Positions 1 through 7,466 are shown, numbered from the stretch's first letter. The stretch is 12,471 nucleotides of DNA from Cyclobacteriaceae bacterium (GCA_026994125.1 JALWRJ010000467.1:1-12471); one strand, 5' to 3'. Numbers and translations: made by a program. The notes: a model not told the origin generated them from the letters alone.

Positions 1-150
1 GGCTTGCCCTCTATACTTGGTTTTTACAAGCTCGCAATGCTTAAAAAGGTGTTTTTGCTGTTCAAAATAATGCAGAAATTTTCCATCTTTTTTTCCCGAA
101 TTAGGATTGTAGATAAAGAGAAAACTACGCTGTTTTGTGGGCTTGGTCAT
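1..150 (-). CDS. Diacylglycerol kinase family lipid kinase, N-terminal part (runs off the window)
   Basis: Reading the minus strand from an ATG at 150 gives 50 uninterrupted codons to the window edge. After a short basic leader the protein has a hydrophobic strand and then the motif IYNPNSGKKDG (residues 13-23). This matches the nucleotide-binding N-NPxSGxxxG signature at the start of the diacylglycerol kinase catalytic domain (YegS/BmrU/DgkB type). The following segment, ending ELVKTKYRGQA, fits the next strand, where these proteins have a conserved T near the start of an 'A..A' helix. Family members phosphorylate diacylglycerol or related lipids with ATP at the inner membrane face. The GGDG active-site motif lies outside the window. 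The gene starts 56 bases after topA on the same strand, so readthrough from topA is plausible. Confidence 0.72.
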   Translation of the reverse strand, partial: MTKPTKQRSFLFIYNPNSGKKDGKFLHYFEQQKHLFKHCELVKTKYRGQA

Positions 151-206
151 TGAAATTTAGTTTTTTACCATGTAAGCAAGCCTGTGCACAAGCTAGCAGC
201 CCTGGC

Positions 207-2531
207 TTACTTTTTACGCCCTCGGGCTTTTTTTGCAGGGGCATTTTTAGCTAGTTCAAGGCACTCTTCTAACGTTAGCGAGGCGGGTTCTTTATCTTTT
301 GGAATTTTAACATTTTGTTTGCCTACCTTAATATAAGGGCCATATCGCCCATTTAACACCTGCACCTCCGGGTTTTCGTCAAAAGTTTTAATAAATTTCT
401 CAGCATCGGCTTTCCGTTTTTGCTCAATCAATGCTATGGCGCGTTCGGCTGTAATGGTCATGGGGTCGTCTTCCTTATGCAACGACACAAACTTACCGTT
501 ATGCTTAACATAGGGGCCAAAGCGACCAATGGCCACAGTCATTTCCTGGCCTTCGTATTCGCCCAGGCTGCGTGGTAGTTTAAATAGCTCAAGTGCTTCT
601 TCCAGGGTAATGGTTTCAATTAACTGTCCTTTACGCAGGCTGGCAAATTTAGGTTTTTCCCCTTCTTCGTCCTCTTCCAAAGCCTTGCCTAATTGCACTA
701 ATGGACCAAAACGACCGAGCCTGGCAATTACGGGTTTACCGGTGGCCGGATCGATACCTAATTCCCGGCTGCTGCCCACTTCTTTTCTATCTAATTTTTC
801 GGTGGCTTCTACATGAGGGTGAAACTCCTTGTAAAAGTTTTTAATCATTTTGTCCCATTGCTTTCGGCCATGGGCTATCTCGTCAAAATCTTTTTCAACG
901 GTGGCAGTAAACGAATAATCCAGTACCTCACCAAAATGCTCCACCAAAAAGTCGGTTACAATCATGCCCATATCGGTAGGAAAAAGTTTGTTTTTTTCTG
1001 CACCGGTAGTTTCGGTGCTGGTTTTGGAGGTTACTTTTTGGTTTTTTAATGCTACCACCTGGTAAGTTCGCTCATGCCCTTCGCGCGATTCTTTTTCAAC
1101 ATAGGCTCTTTTAATAATGGTAGAAATAGTTGGGGCATAAGTTGAGGGCCTTCCAATACCCATTTCCTCCAATTTTTTAACCAGGCTGGCTTCGGTATAG
1201 CGTGCCGGGTGCCGGCTAAAAGTTTCGCGTGCCAGCATGTCAATCAGGTGTAGGGTATCGCCTTGTTTAAGCGGAGGTAGCATAGTGTTTTGAGTGCCAT
1301 TTCCATTTTCTTCGTCATCGGTACCTTCGATGTACACTTTTAAGAACCCTTCAAATTTTATCATTTCCCCATGACTTACCAATTGGTGCTGGCTGGTAGA
1401 AATGCCAATATGAGCCGTGGTTTTTTCGAGTTGGGCATCTGCCATTTGTGAGGCAATGGCTCGTTTCCAAATAAGTTCGTACAAGCGTGTTGCCCCGCGG
1501 TCGGTGCCTGTGCTGTGTACAGCAAAGTTGGTAGGCCGTATGGCTTCGTGAGCTTCCTGTGCTCCGGCTGCTTTGGTTTTAAAGGCTCGTGTTTGCACAA
1601 ATTCACTGCCATAGGCTGTTTTAATTTCTGTGGTGGCTCCTTGTATGGCTTCTTGCGATAAGTTGGTGGAGTCGGTTCGCATATAGGTTATTTTACCGCT
1701 TTCGTACAGCTTTTGCGCTAAGGTCATGGTTTGCGAAACCGAAAATCCTAATTTTCGCGAAGCCTCTTGTTGTAGGGTAGAAGTAGTAAAGGGCGGGGCA
1801 GGTGTTTTTTTTGCCGGTTTGGTTTCCAGCTTAGCAATGGCAAAATCTGCTCCGTTGCAATCATGCAAAAACTGCTCAGCTTCTTTTTGGGTTTCAAAGC
1901 GTTTGGGAAGTTCTGCTTTAAACGATTTACTGCCGGCTTTAAATTGCGCAGTTACTTTAAAATTAACAACCGGCTTAAAATTTTCGATTTCACGTTCGCG
2001 TTCTACCACCAAACGTACGGCCACCGATTGCACCCTGCCAGCTGATAGGCCTCGCTTTATTTTTTTCCACAAAATGGGCGAAAGCTCAAAACCCACCAGC
2101 CTGTCGAGCACCCGCCTGGCTTGCTGGGCATTCACCAGGTCTATATCTATGGTGCGGGGCGATTGCATGGCTTTTTGTATAGCCGATTTGGTGATTTCCC
2201 TAAACACAATACGCTGGGTTGTTTTTTCATCCAGTTCCAATGCTTGCGCCAAATGCCAGGCAATCGCTTCTCCTTCACGGTCATCATCACTGGCCAGGTA
2301 AACCTCAGGAGCCGGCTTGGCAAGTTTCTTTAAGTTTTTTATAACCTCTTTCTTGTCTTTGCTGATTTCGTAAGTAGGTGTAAAATTATTTTCGATATCA
2401 ATGGCATTATTACCCTTGGGTAAATCGCGTACATGGCCAAAACTGGAGGCAACCACGTAATCACTACCCAGGTAGTTTTCAATGGTTTTAGCTTTGGCAG
2501 GAGACTCAACAATGACAAGTTTTTTAGACAT
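207..2531 (-). CDS. topA: DNA topoisomerase I (type IA)
   Basis: A 774-residue type IA topoisomerase, which relaxes negative supercoils by passing a strand through a transient 5'-phosphotyrosyl break. The Toprim domain covers about residues 3-115, with VIVESPAKAKTI (Glu9) and the acidic triad in SDDDREGEA (Asp82, Asp84, Glu86), the Mg2+ site. The cleavage motif ITYMRTDSTNLS puts the catalytic Tyr at 283 and the supporting Arg at 285. The C-terminus carries at least three topoisomerase C-terminal repeats, recognised by GRFGP or GRYGP motifs near residues 620, 690 and 740, and a Lys/Arg-rich tail (KKARGRKK). No CxxC zinc ribbons are present, unlike E. coli TopA. The start is an ATG followed by the typical MSKKLVIVESPAKA; no Shine-Dalgarno sequence is visible. 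It is divergent from the SixA-like gene across about 120 bases. Confidence 0.98.
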   Translation of the reverse strand: MSKKLVIVESPAKAKTIENYLGSDYVVASSFGHVRDLPKGNNAIDIENNFTPTYEISKDKKEVIKNLKKLAKPAPEVYLASDDDREGEAIAWHLAQALELDEKTTQRIVFREITKSAIQKAMQSPRTIDIDLVNAQQARRVLDRLVGFELSPILWKKIKRGLSAGRVQSVAVRLVVEREREIENFKPVVNFKVTAQFKAGSKSFKAELPKRFETQKEAEQFLHDCNGADFAIAKLETKPAKKTPAPPFTTSTLQQEASRKLGFSVSQTMTLAQKLYESGKITYMRTDSTNLSQEAIQGATTEIKTAYGSEFVQTRAFKTKAAGAQEAHEAIRPTNFAVHSTGTDRGATRLYELIWKRAIASQMADAQLEKTTAHIGISTSQHQLVSHGEMIKFEGFLKVYIEGTDDEENGNGTQNTMLPPLKQGDTLHLIDMLARETFSRHPARYTEASLVKKLEEMGIGRPSTYAPTISTIIKRAYVEKESREGHERTYQVVALKNQKVTSKTSTETTGAEKNKLFPTDMGMIVTDFLVEHFGEVLDYSFTATVEKDFDEIAHGRKQWDKMIKNFYKEFHPHVEATEKLDRKEVGSSRELGIDPATGKPVIARLGRFGPLVQLGKALEEDEEGEKPKFASLRKGQLIETITLEEALELFKLPRSLGEYEGQEMTVAIGRFGPYVKHNGKFVSLHKEDDPMTITAERAIALIEQKRKADAEKFIKTFDENPEVQVLNGRYGPYIKVGKQNVKIPKDKEPASLTLEECLELAKNAPAKKARGRKK

Positions 2532-2650
2532 AATAGAGGGTTGCTAACTTTTAAAGATGCCAAATATCTATAAATTTTATAAAAAAGTAATTCTAAAATA
2601 AGTATTCGGTTAGCAATTCTTATATTTATCGCCTGTAAATCGATTAAACC

Positions 2651-3151
2651 ATGACTAAAAAACTAATTTTAGTACGGCATGCCAAAACAGAAGAAGGCTC
2701 GGCTGCCTTACCTGATTTTGAACGCAAGCTAACCGACCGGGGTATGCTGGATGCTACCCAACTGGGTAAACACCTGGCCGGGCAAGGCTATCGGCCAAAT
2801 CAGCTATTGAGTAGTGACGCTTACCGCGCCTTAACTACGGCTGAACTAATAGCTTCGCAGTTGAGTTATGAGGTAAGTAAAATATTTAAAAACCATGAAA
2901 TTTACCAGGCATCGGTACGTACTTTATTACAATTGGTTAACGATTTAAAAGATGAATGGGAAATGGTTATGATTGTGGGGCATAACCCTACGGTAACCTA
3001 TTTATCGGAGTACCTTACCGGAAACGAAATTGGCCATATGCCTACCGGTAGTTGTACAATTCTTACTTTTGATGCATCTTCGTGGTTAGAAATTGCCCAG
3101 GGTACCGGTGTGTTAGAAGAATTTGTTATCGCTAAAAATCTATATAATTGA
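2651..3151 (+). CDS. SixA-like histidine phosphatase family protein
   Basis: A 166-residue single-domain member of the histidine phosphatase (phosphoglycerate mutase-like) superfamily. The motif LILVRHAKT has the catalytic RHx with Arg9 and His10. The second conserved Arg is in SSDAYRALTTAE (Arg59), a candidate acid is Glu84 (HEIYQAS), and the second catalytic His is in VGHNPTV (His111). The length and the RHA/SSDAYRA/VGHNP pattern match the SixA subgroup, whose E. coli member dephosphorylates phosphohistidine on signalling or phosphotransferase proteins. The substrate here is unknown. It has no signal peptide, so it is cytoplasmic. Its TGA overlaps the next ATG by one base (TGATG), so it should be translationally coupled to the symporter downstream. 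Confidence 0.9.
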   Translation: MTKKLILVRHAKTEEGSAALPDFERKLTDRGMLDATQLGKHLAGQGYRPNQLLSSDAYRALTTAELIASQLSYEVSKIFKNHEIYQASVRTLLQLVNDLKDEWEMVMIVGHNPTVTYLSEYLTGNEIGHMPTGSCTILTFDASSWLEIAQGTGVLEEFVIAKNLYN

Positions 3152-5265
3152 TGGCTAACCTTGTTTGTTTGAAACAAAGTGTTACAAGTACTTTGTTATT
3201 TTTTAGTATGCTTTTGTGTATAGGGAAGGCGGCTTATGCCCAACACCCTGAAGCAGAGGTGTTTTATTACGGAGCTTTAAAAAACTTTATGCAAAAAGCC
3301 GATGTTTCGGCCAAAGTAAAGTTAGATACCCTGCAAAGCATACCCCATTTATATGCGCTGGGTGCCATGGAAGGCTTACAAGGCGAAGTGCAAATTTTTG
3401 ATGGGCACGCCTACCATTCGGTTAAAGACGGAACCCGTGTACGTATAGATACCAGTTTTGCTCAAAAAGCCAGTTTGTTGGTGGCTGCCCCGGTAAGCAA
3501 CTGGCAGTCGGTTGCCTTGCCCGATAGTGTGCAAACTTACCAGCAATTAGAGCAGTTTATTAAACAATTAATTGCAAATACACACTTAGCAGACACCCCT
3601 TTTCCTTTTAAGATTACCGGTACTGTAAAGTTACTTAATTGGCATGTAATTGATTGGGCCGAAGGGGATAGTGTGCACACGCATCAAAAACACAAAACAG
3701 CCGGACTTACCGGAACAATTGCACAAACCCGGGTAAACATTATTGGGTTTTATTCTACGAAACACAAAGGCATATTTACGCATCAAACCTCTGCTATGCA
3801 CCTGCATTTTAGTACGCAGGATGGTGTATTGGCCGGCCATATTGATGATGTGCAATTGGGCAATGGCATGGAGATGAGTTTGCCTGATACTTCCATATTT
3901 ATGAAAATTCATAATGCGGTGGTAGCGTATGCCAACTGGATTTGGGGAACACCTTTGTTAATCCTGCTCATGGGTGGTGGGTTGTTTTTTGTGGTTTATT
4001 CACGATTTATTCCATACCGGTATTTTTGGCATGCCATTAATGTGTTGCGTGGAAAATACGATACACCGGGCGAAGAAGGCGAAATAAACCACTATGAAGC
4101 CTTATCTACTGCCTTAGCGGCTACGGTAGGTATGGGCAATGTATCCGGTGTGGCGGTGGCCATTACCATGGGTGGCCCCGGGGCCATTTTTTGGATGTGG
4201 ATGAGTGCCATTGTGGGCATGGTTACTAAGTATTTTACCATTACCCTGGCAGTAATGTACCGTGGAAAGGATGACAGCGGAACTCCTCAAGGTGGCCCCA
4301 TGTATGTTATACAAGAAGGGATGGGTAAAAAATGGAGGCCTTTAGGTGTGTTTTTTAGCTTAACGGCCATGGTGGGTGTGTTGCCTATTTTTCAAGCCAA
4401 CCAACTAACCAAGGTTATTAGAGATGTGGTGTTGGTGCCTAATCATTGGGATCAGGGAGCCACCTCCAATTGGATCATTGGTGTTAGTTTAATGGCAATT
4501 GTGGCCTTTGTAATTTTTGGAGGTATAAAACGAATAGCTCAAATTGCCGGTAAACTGGTGCCTTTAATGGTGGTAGTTTATTTTTTATCAGTATTTTACA
4601 TAATACTAACCAATTGGGCAGTGGTACCCAAATCTATGTGGCTTATACTAACAGATGCATTTACGGCAAAATCGGTATTGGGTGGAGCCGTAGGAACCAT
4701 CATTATTATTGGTGCTAAGCGCGCTGCTTTTTCGAACGAGGCCGGCATTGGTACAGCGCCTATGGTGCAAGGGCAGGCTAAAACTAACGAACCGGTACGC
4801 GAAGGGCTGGTTGGCATGCTGGGGCCGGCCATTGATACCCTGGTGGTGTGTACTTTAACTGCTTTGGCCATTATAGTAACTGGTGCCTGGCAAGAGCAAG
4901 GAGTTGATGGTATTACCGTTACGGTGCATGCTTTTAATACGGCTATTCCGTATATTGGTAGCTACCTGCTTTTTTTAGCGGTACTCATTTTTGCCATTAC
5001 TTCTTTGTTTTCGTTATCGTATTATGGCGAAAAAAGTTTGGCATTTTTAATAGGTACCCATAAAGCGCATTTGTACCGGGTAGTGTATGTGCTAAGTATA
5101 GTGTTGGGGGCGGTGGCTTCATTAAATTTTATTATTAATGTAATAGATTCGTTTTATGCCATGATGGCCATTCCTACCATGATTTCGGCCTTGTGGCTGG
5201 CACCCAAAGTTATGCAGGAAACCAAGCGATATTTTGCTAAAATGAAAGACGAAGGAAAACTGTAG
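3151..5265 (+). CDS. Alanine/glycine:cation symporter (AGCS) with an exported acetolactate-decarboxylase-like N-terminal domain
   Basis: A 704-residue two-part protein. Residues 264-704 are a full AGCS transporter (Na+-coupled alanine/glycine uptake, LeuT-like fold). The hallmarks are ALSTALAATVGMGNVSGVA (317-335), QGGPMY (380-385) and FSNEAGIGTAPM (527-538), with about ten hydrophobic helices. Before it are a signal peptide (about 10-30, ending AAYA) and a soluble segment of about 225 residues. That segment resembles alpha-acetolactate decarboxylase: MEGLQGEVQIFDGHAYH (73-89) and MHLHF then LAGHIDD (216-233). The latter gives an HxH (217, 219) and a third His 11 residues on (230), the spacing of the zinc ligands in that enzyme. 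No Arg occurs between residues 98 and 194, so a catalytic Arg expected there seems lost. The ATG at 3151 is chosen; a TTG at 3148 is directly upstream. It is coupled to the phosphatase gene. Confidence 0.9.
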   Translation: MANLVCLKQSVTSTLLFFSMLLCIGKAAYAQHPEAEVFYYGALKNFMQKADVSAKVKLDTLQSIPHLYALGAMEGLQGEVQIFDGHAYHSVKDGTRVRIDTSFAQKASLLVAAPVSNWQSVALPDSVQTYQQLEQFIKQLIANTHLADTPFPFKITGTVKLLNWHVIDWAEGDSVHTHQKHKTAGLTGTIAQTRVNIIGFYSTKHKGIFTHQTSAMHLHFSTQDGVLAGHIDDVQLGNGMEMSLPDTSIFMKIHNAVVAYANWIWGTPLLILLMGGGLFFVVYSRFIPYRYFWHAINVLRGKYDTPGEEGEINHYEALSTALAATVGMGNVSGVAVAITMGGPGAIFWMWMSAIVGMVTKYFTITLAVMYRGKDDSGTPQGGPMYVIQEGMGKKWRPLGVFFSLTAMVGVLPIFQANQLTKVIRDVVLVPNHWDQGATSNWIIGVSLMAIVAFVIFGGIKRIAQIAGKLVPLMVVVYFLSVFYIILTNWAVVPKSMWLILTDAFTAKSVLGGAVGTIIIIGAKRAAFSNEAGIGTAPMVQGQAKTNEPVREGLVGMLGPAIDTLVVCTLTALAIIVTGAWQEQGVDGITVTVHAFNTAIPYIGSYLLFLAVLIFAITSLFSLSYYGEKSLAFLIGTHKAHLYRVVYVLSIVLGAVASLNFIINVIDSFYAMMAIPTMISALWLAPKVMQETKRYFAKMKDEGKL

Positions 5266-5291
5266 GTGTACTGTTAGTAGCACTTACCTCC

Positions 5292-5334
5292 AAGGAGGTG
5301 GACTATGGCATTAAATTTAAATCTTTGGTTATAG
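5292..5334 (+). other. Nine-codon ORF behind a near-perfect Shine-Dalgarno sequence
   Basis: AAGGAGGTG at 5292-5300 is fully complementary to the usual 16S rRNA 3' end and stands six bases (from GGAGG) before an ATG at 5305. That ATG opens a nine-codon frame, MALNLNLWL, closed by TAG at 5332-5334. The site is also half of a short palindrome, ACCTCC-AA-GGAGGT (5285-5298). Bacteroidota seldom use Shine-Dalgarno pairing, and none of the other genes here has such a site. It could be a tiny translated peptide, a relic, or chance. It lies between the symporter stop and the terminator at 5340-5370. Expression is not established. Confidence 0.25.
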
Positions 5335-5339
5335 CAGGC

Positions 5340-5370
5340 AAAAAAAAAGCCTGCCTTTGGGCAAGCTTTT
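5340..5370 (-). terminator. Intrinsic terminator of the cold-shock gene, possibly bidirectional
   Basis: On the minus strand, GCTTGCC and GGCAGGC form a seven-pair stem (one G-T pair) with a CAAA loop, followed by nine T residues (5348 down to 5340). It begins about 25 bases after the csp stop codon. On the plus strand the same stem is followed by only four T residues, so it may also weakly end transcription from the convergent symporter operon. Confidence 0.85.
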
Positions 5371-5391
5371 GGTAACGACTTGGCGTGTAAG

Positions 5392-5583
5392 TTATTCCAC
5401 ACTTACATTTATAGCATTCAATCCTTTGGGGCTTTCTTCTACTTCGTAGCTTACTTTGTCGCCCTCATTAATTTCAACATCTAAATCGTTTTTGTGTACA
5501 AACACATCCTTGCTTCCATCATCCGGAGTGATGAAGCCAAATCCTTTAACATTATTAAAGAATTTTACTGTTCCTTTATTCAT
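5392..5583 (-). CDS. Cold-shock domain protein (CspA family)
   Basis: A 63-residue single cold-shock domain (OB fold) that binds single-stranded nucleic acid and acts as an RNA chaperone. The RNP1 motif KGFGFI is at residues 13-18 and RNP2 VFVHK at 27-31, with the opening [10 protein letters not shown] typical of the family. It is slightly shorter than the usual 65-70 residues but complete, ending in the final beta strand (LNAINVSVE). It is a single-gene unit with its own -7 box (5612-5619) and an intrinsic terminator. The predicted leader is only about 25 bases, so the long thermosensing 5' leader of E. coli cspA is absent. Whether it is cold-inducible cannot be seen. Confidence 0.97.
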   Translation of the reverse strand: MNKGTVKFFNNVKGFGFITPDDGSKDVFVHKNDLDVEINEGDKVSYEVEESPKGLNAINVSVE

Positions 5584-5611
5584 TTTACTAATTATAAGTT
5601 ATTAATGGTAC

Positions 5612-5619
5612 CAAAGTTA
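5612..5619 (-). promoter_or_regulatory. Bacteroidota -7 element of the cold-shock gene
   Basis: On the minus strand TAACTTTG matches TAnnTTTG exactly. It would place the transcription start near 5608, about 25 bases before the csp ATG. No clear -33 TTG is found at the usual distance. Confidence 0.6.
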
Positions 5620-5668
5620 CGCTTTTATGGTAAATAAAAGAGTTTATCAGCGATATTTCGTAGATATT

Positions 5669-6640
5669 TTACTCGGCAAAGTCGGGGTTGGTTAAAAAAT
5701 CTTTGTCCGAGAGGGTAAGTAAAAAGGCTTTTAATGCTTGTTTTTCGGTGGTTGTTAGTTGTACTCCACCTTGCGAAAGTTTTTTCATAAGTGGGTCAAC
5801 CGTGATTGTTTTTTGCAGGCCATGGCTGTAAAAATCAATCACTTCGTCTAAGGTGCTAAACCTGCCATCGTGCATGTAAGGTGCGGTGTACTCAATGTTT
5901 CGTAAGGTGGATGATTTAAACTTGCCATAATCTAATGAATCGCCTGTATATGTAAAATAACCCGGGTCGGGCAGGCTATCTAATGCATTGTTGTGCATAA
6001 GGTTATCGCTAAATAAAACCGAACCATGGCAATGAAAACAATCTCCCTTTTCGGTAAAGAAAAGTTCCATGCCTTGCTGTTCTAACGGTGTAAACACTTC
6101 TTCGCCTCGTTGCACTTTATCAAACTTAGAATTGCCAGAAATTAAGGTTCTCAAAAATTGCGAAATGGCTTTTTCAACTTCAACATAGGTTATGTTATCT
6201 ACGTTAAAAGCTTGTTTAAATAAGGTGGGATATTCGGGGTGGTTATTCAGGTTATCTAAATCGGTTTCAAAAAAGTCTTCTACTTCAAACGCAATAATAT
6301 CCTCTACACTTCCTTGTACACGCCCATCCCAGAGCCAATTGTGGTTCCAACCTAAGTTTACATGAGGTAAAACATTGGGTTGCGAAGAAAATGACTTGGC
6401 TTGTATATGGCAACTGGCACAGGCTTGTTGGCGGCTTTTGTGCAAAATAGGGTCGTAATATAATTTTTTACCTAAAGCTACGCCTTCCTTAGTTAATGGG
6501 TTGTCTTCAGGAATAGCCATAGCTGGAAAGCCCCTGGGTATGTTTAGGGTGTAGGGGGCTGGTGTATAAGCGGGTTCTTCGTTGGGTTGGCACCCAGCGA
6601 GAAGCACCCAGAGAACACTATAGTTAAAGAAATATTTCAA
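5669..6640 (-). CDS. Di-heme cytochrome c peroxidase / MauG family, MbnH-like lipoprotein
   Basis: A 323-residue exported protein with two heme c sites, CASCH (74-78) and CFHCH (201-205). Met256 in TAPYMHDGRF sits where the distal ligand or active-site residue of this family lies. The N-terminus has a signal peptide and lipobox LLAGC (Cys17), predicting a lipid-anchored periplasmic or outer-membrane protein. Family members are bacterial cytochrome c peroxidases or MauG/MbnH enzymes that oxidise protein tryptophans through a bis-Fe(IV) state. The MbnH reading rests on the preceding MbnP-like gene. The start is a TTG at 6640 overlapping the TGA of that gene; no ATG keeps the signal peptide, as the first internal Met is residue 41. 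Translational coupling is therefore likely. It is at the short end for the family. Confidence 0.85.
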   Translation of the reverse strand: MKYFFNYSVLWVLLAGCQPNEEPAYTPAPYTLNIPRGFPAMAIPEDNPLTKEGVALGKKLYYDPILHKSRQQACASCHIQAKSFSSQPNVLPHVNLGWNHNWLWDGRVQGSVEDIIAFEVEDFFETDLDNLNNHPEYPTLFKQAFNVDNITYVEVEKAISQFLRTLISGNSKFDKVQRGEEVFTPLEQQGMELFFTEKGDCFHCHGSVLFSDNLMHNNALDSLPDPGYFTYTGDSLDYGKFKSSTLRNIEYTAPYMHDGRFSTLDEVIDFYSHGLQKTITVDPLMKKLSQGGVQLTTTEKQALKAFLLTLSDKDFLTNPDFAE

Positions 6641-7383
6641 TCTACAGGGGCGGGAAATATCACACTAAAAACATCTGCACCATTTTGCTGGGCGGTAGCT
6701 TGGGCATTGGGGTTGTTCATAATGGCAGGGCCCCAATAGTCAAAATCCCATTCGGTAGGGTTTTTAAACCAATTGGCAATATCCATCTGTATTACCATGG
6801 TTAAGCTATCAGTTGCTATTTTTGGGTTGTTAAGTACGTGGTTTACATGTACTTCGTAGGCAGTTTTATTAAGCCCTCCGGTATGAAAATTGTAAAACCC
6901 TGTTGCTTGTTTACTTTTATATTCACCTTCTAATTTCATAAAATGATACCCACCACCTAACACATCGGGCCATGCCATTTCTCTGTCCAAATCAATTCCT
7001 AAACTAGCGGTAATGTTATTTTCGGGCACTAACCCCAACACAAAAGAAACCGAAGAGTATGTGCCCACAGGTATGCTTTGCGAGAGGGTGTAATCCAAGC
7101 TGTTGTTATCATTTATATCTACAAAATGCACATCCGGTAGGGTAGTTGCTACGCCCTTGTTGTCGGTAAACCTAATGCGCGAAATAATATATTTTACTGT
7201 TTTAATACTGTATTGTTGCCCCAGGGCATTGGTGTAACTAAGGCTATTTAATTGCACAGGGGCTCCATCTATCACATGCTTAAACGATATAGATACGGTA
7301 GCCGGAGGGGGAGGTACACTGGTTGAGGTGCAGCTTGTTTGTAAGGCTATGGCAATAATGGATAAAAAAAGTAATTTTCTCAT
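6637..7383 (-). CDS. MbnP-like lipoprotein (putative copper-binding partner of the di-heme enzyme)
   Basis: A 248-residue lipoprotein. The signal peptide MRKLLFLSIIAIALQTSC has its lipid Cys at 18 and is followed by a Pro-rich linker. The body has features of the MbnP family: an Ig-like beta region (VSISFKHVIDGAPVQL...), DREMAWPDVLGGGYHFMKLEGEY (132-154), YNFHTGG (164-170) and a late W-rich stretch (Trp205, 212, 217). In methanotrophs, MbnP binds copper after MbnH converts a Trp to kynurenine. The TGA overlaps the TTG start of the di-heme gene. An in-frame ATG at 7458 is rejected: it would precede the signal peptide by 25 residues and lies upstream of the predicted transcription start (near 7411). 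His-rich surfaces fit metal binding, but function is inferred by family. Confidence 0.8.
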   Translation of the reverse strand: MRKLLFLSIIAIALQTSCTSTSVPPPPATVSISFKHVIDGAPVQLNSLSYTNALGQQYSIKTVKYIISRIRFTDNKGVATTLPDVHFVDINDNNSLDYTLSQSIPVGTYSSVSFVLGLVPENNITASLGIDLDREMAWPDVLGGGYHFMKLEGEYKSKQATGFYNFHTGGLNKTAYEVHVNHVLNNPKIATDSLTMVIQMDIANWFKNPTEWDFDYWGPAIMNNPNAQATAQQNGADVFSVIFPAPVD

Positions 7384-7414
7384 AGCAAAAAAATGTTTAC
7401 TGATGTTGTTACTA

Positions 7415-7422
7415 CAAACGTA
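7415..7422 (-). promoter_or_regulatory. -7 element of the mbnP/mbnH-like operon
   Basis: TACGTTTG on the minus strand matches TAnnTTTG exactly and sets transcription start near 7411, 28 bases before the ATG at 7383. There is no TTG at the -33 distance, as might be expected of an activator-dependent promoter. Confidence 0.6.
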
Positions 7423-7443
7423 ATTTGTTAAGATTTGTTTTAC

Positions 7444-7459
7444 CATGATGCACATCACA
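7444..7459 (-). promoter_or_regulatory. CRP/FNR-like palindrome upstream of the mbnP-like gene
   Basis: The minus strand reads TGTGATGTGCATCATG. It matches eight of ten positions of the CRP site TGTGA-N6-TCACA, and eight of ten of the FNR site TTGAT-N4-ATCAA. Its core TGATG-TG-CATCA is a perfect inverted repeat. Its centre is about 41 bases upstream of the predicted start, the class II activator position. Which family member binds is unknown. Confidence 0.4.
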
Positions 7460-7466
7460 AAAACAA

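Noticed and set aside
151..206. Possible terminator between topA and the lipid kinase (GTAAGC ... GCTTAC)
   Set aside because: The arms are short, the interior does not pair well and there is no T run on the minus strand; readthrough is equally likely.
1726..2301. Open frame of 191 codons on the plus strand
   Set aside because: It lies entirely inside topA on the opposite strand, has a low-complexity Ser/Arg-rich product and no recognisable domain; it is a shadow of topA codon use.
2549..2560. -7 box for topA (GATATTTG)
   Set aside because: The first T is missing and no -33 TTG is at a suitable distance; too weak to list.
7384..7458. Extended 273-residue start of the mbnP-like gene at 7458
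   Set aside because: It adds 25 residues before a good lipoprotein signal peptide and lies upstream of the predicted transcription start, inside the CRP/FNR-like site.
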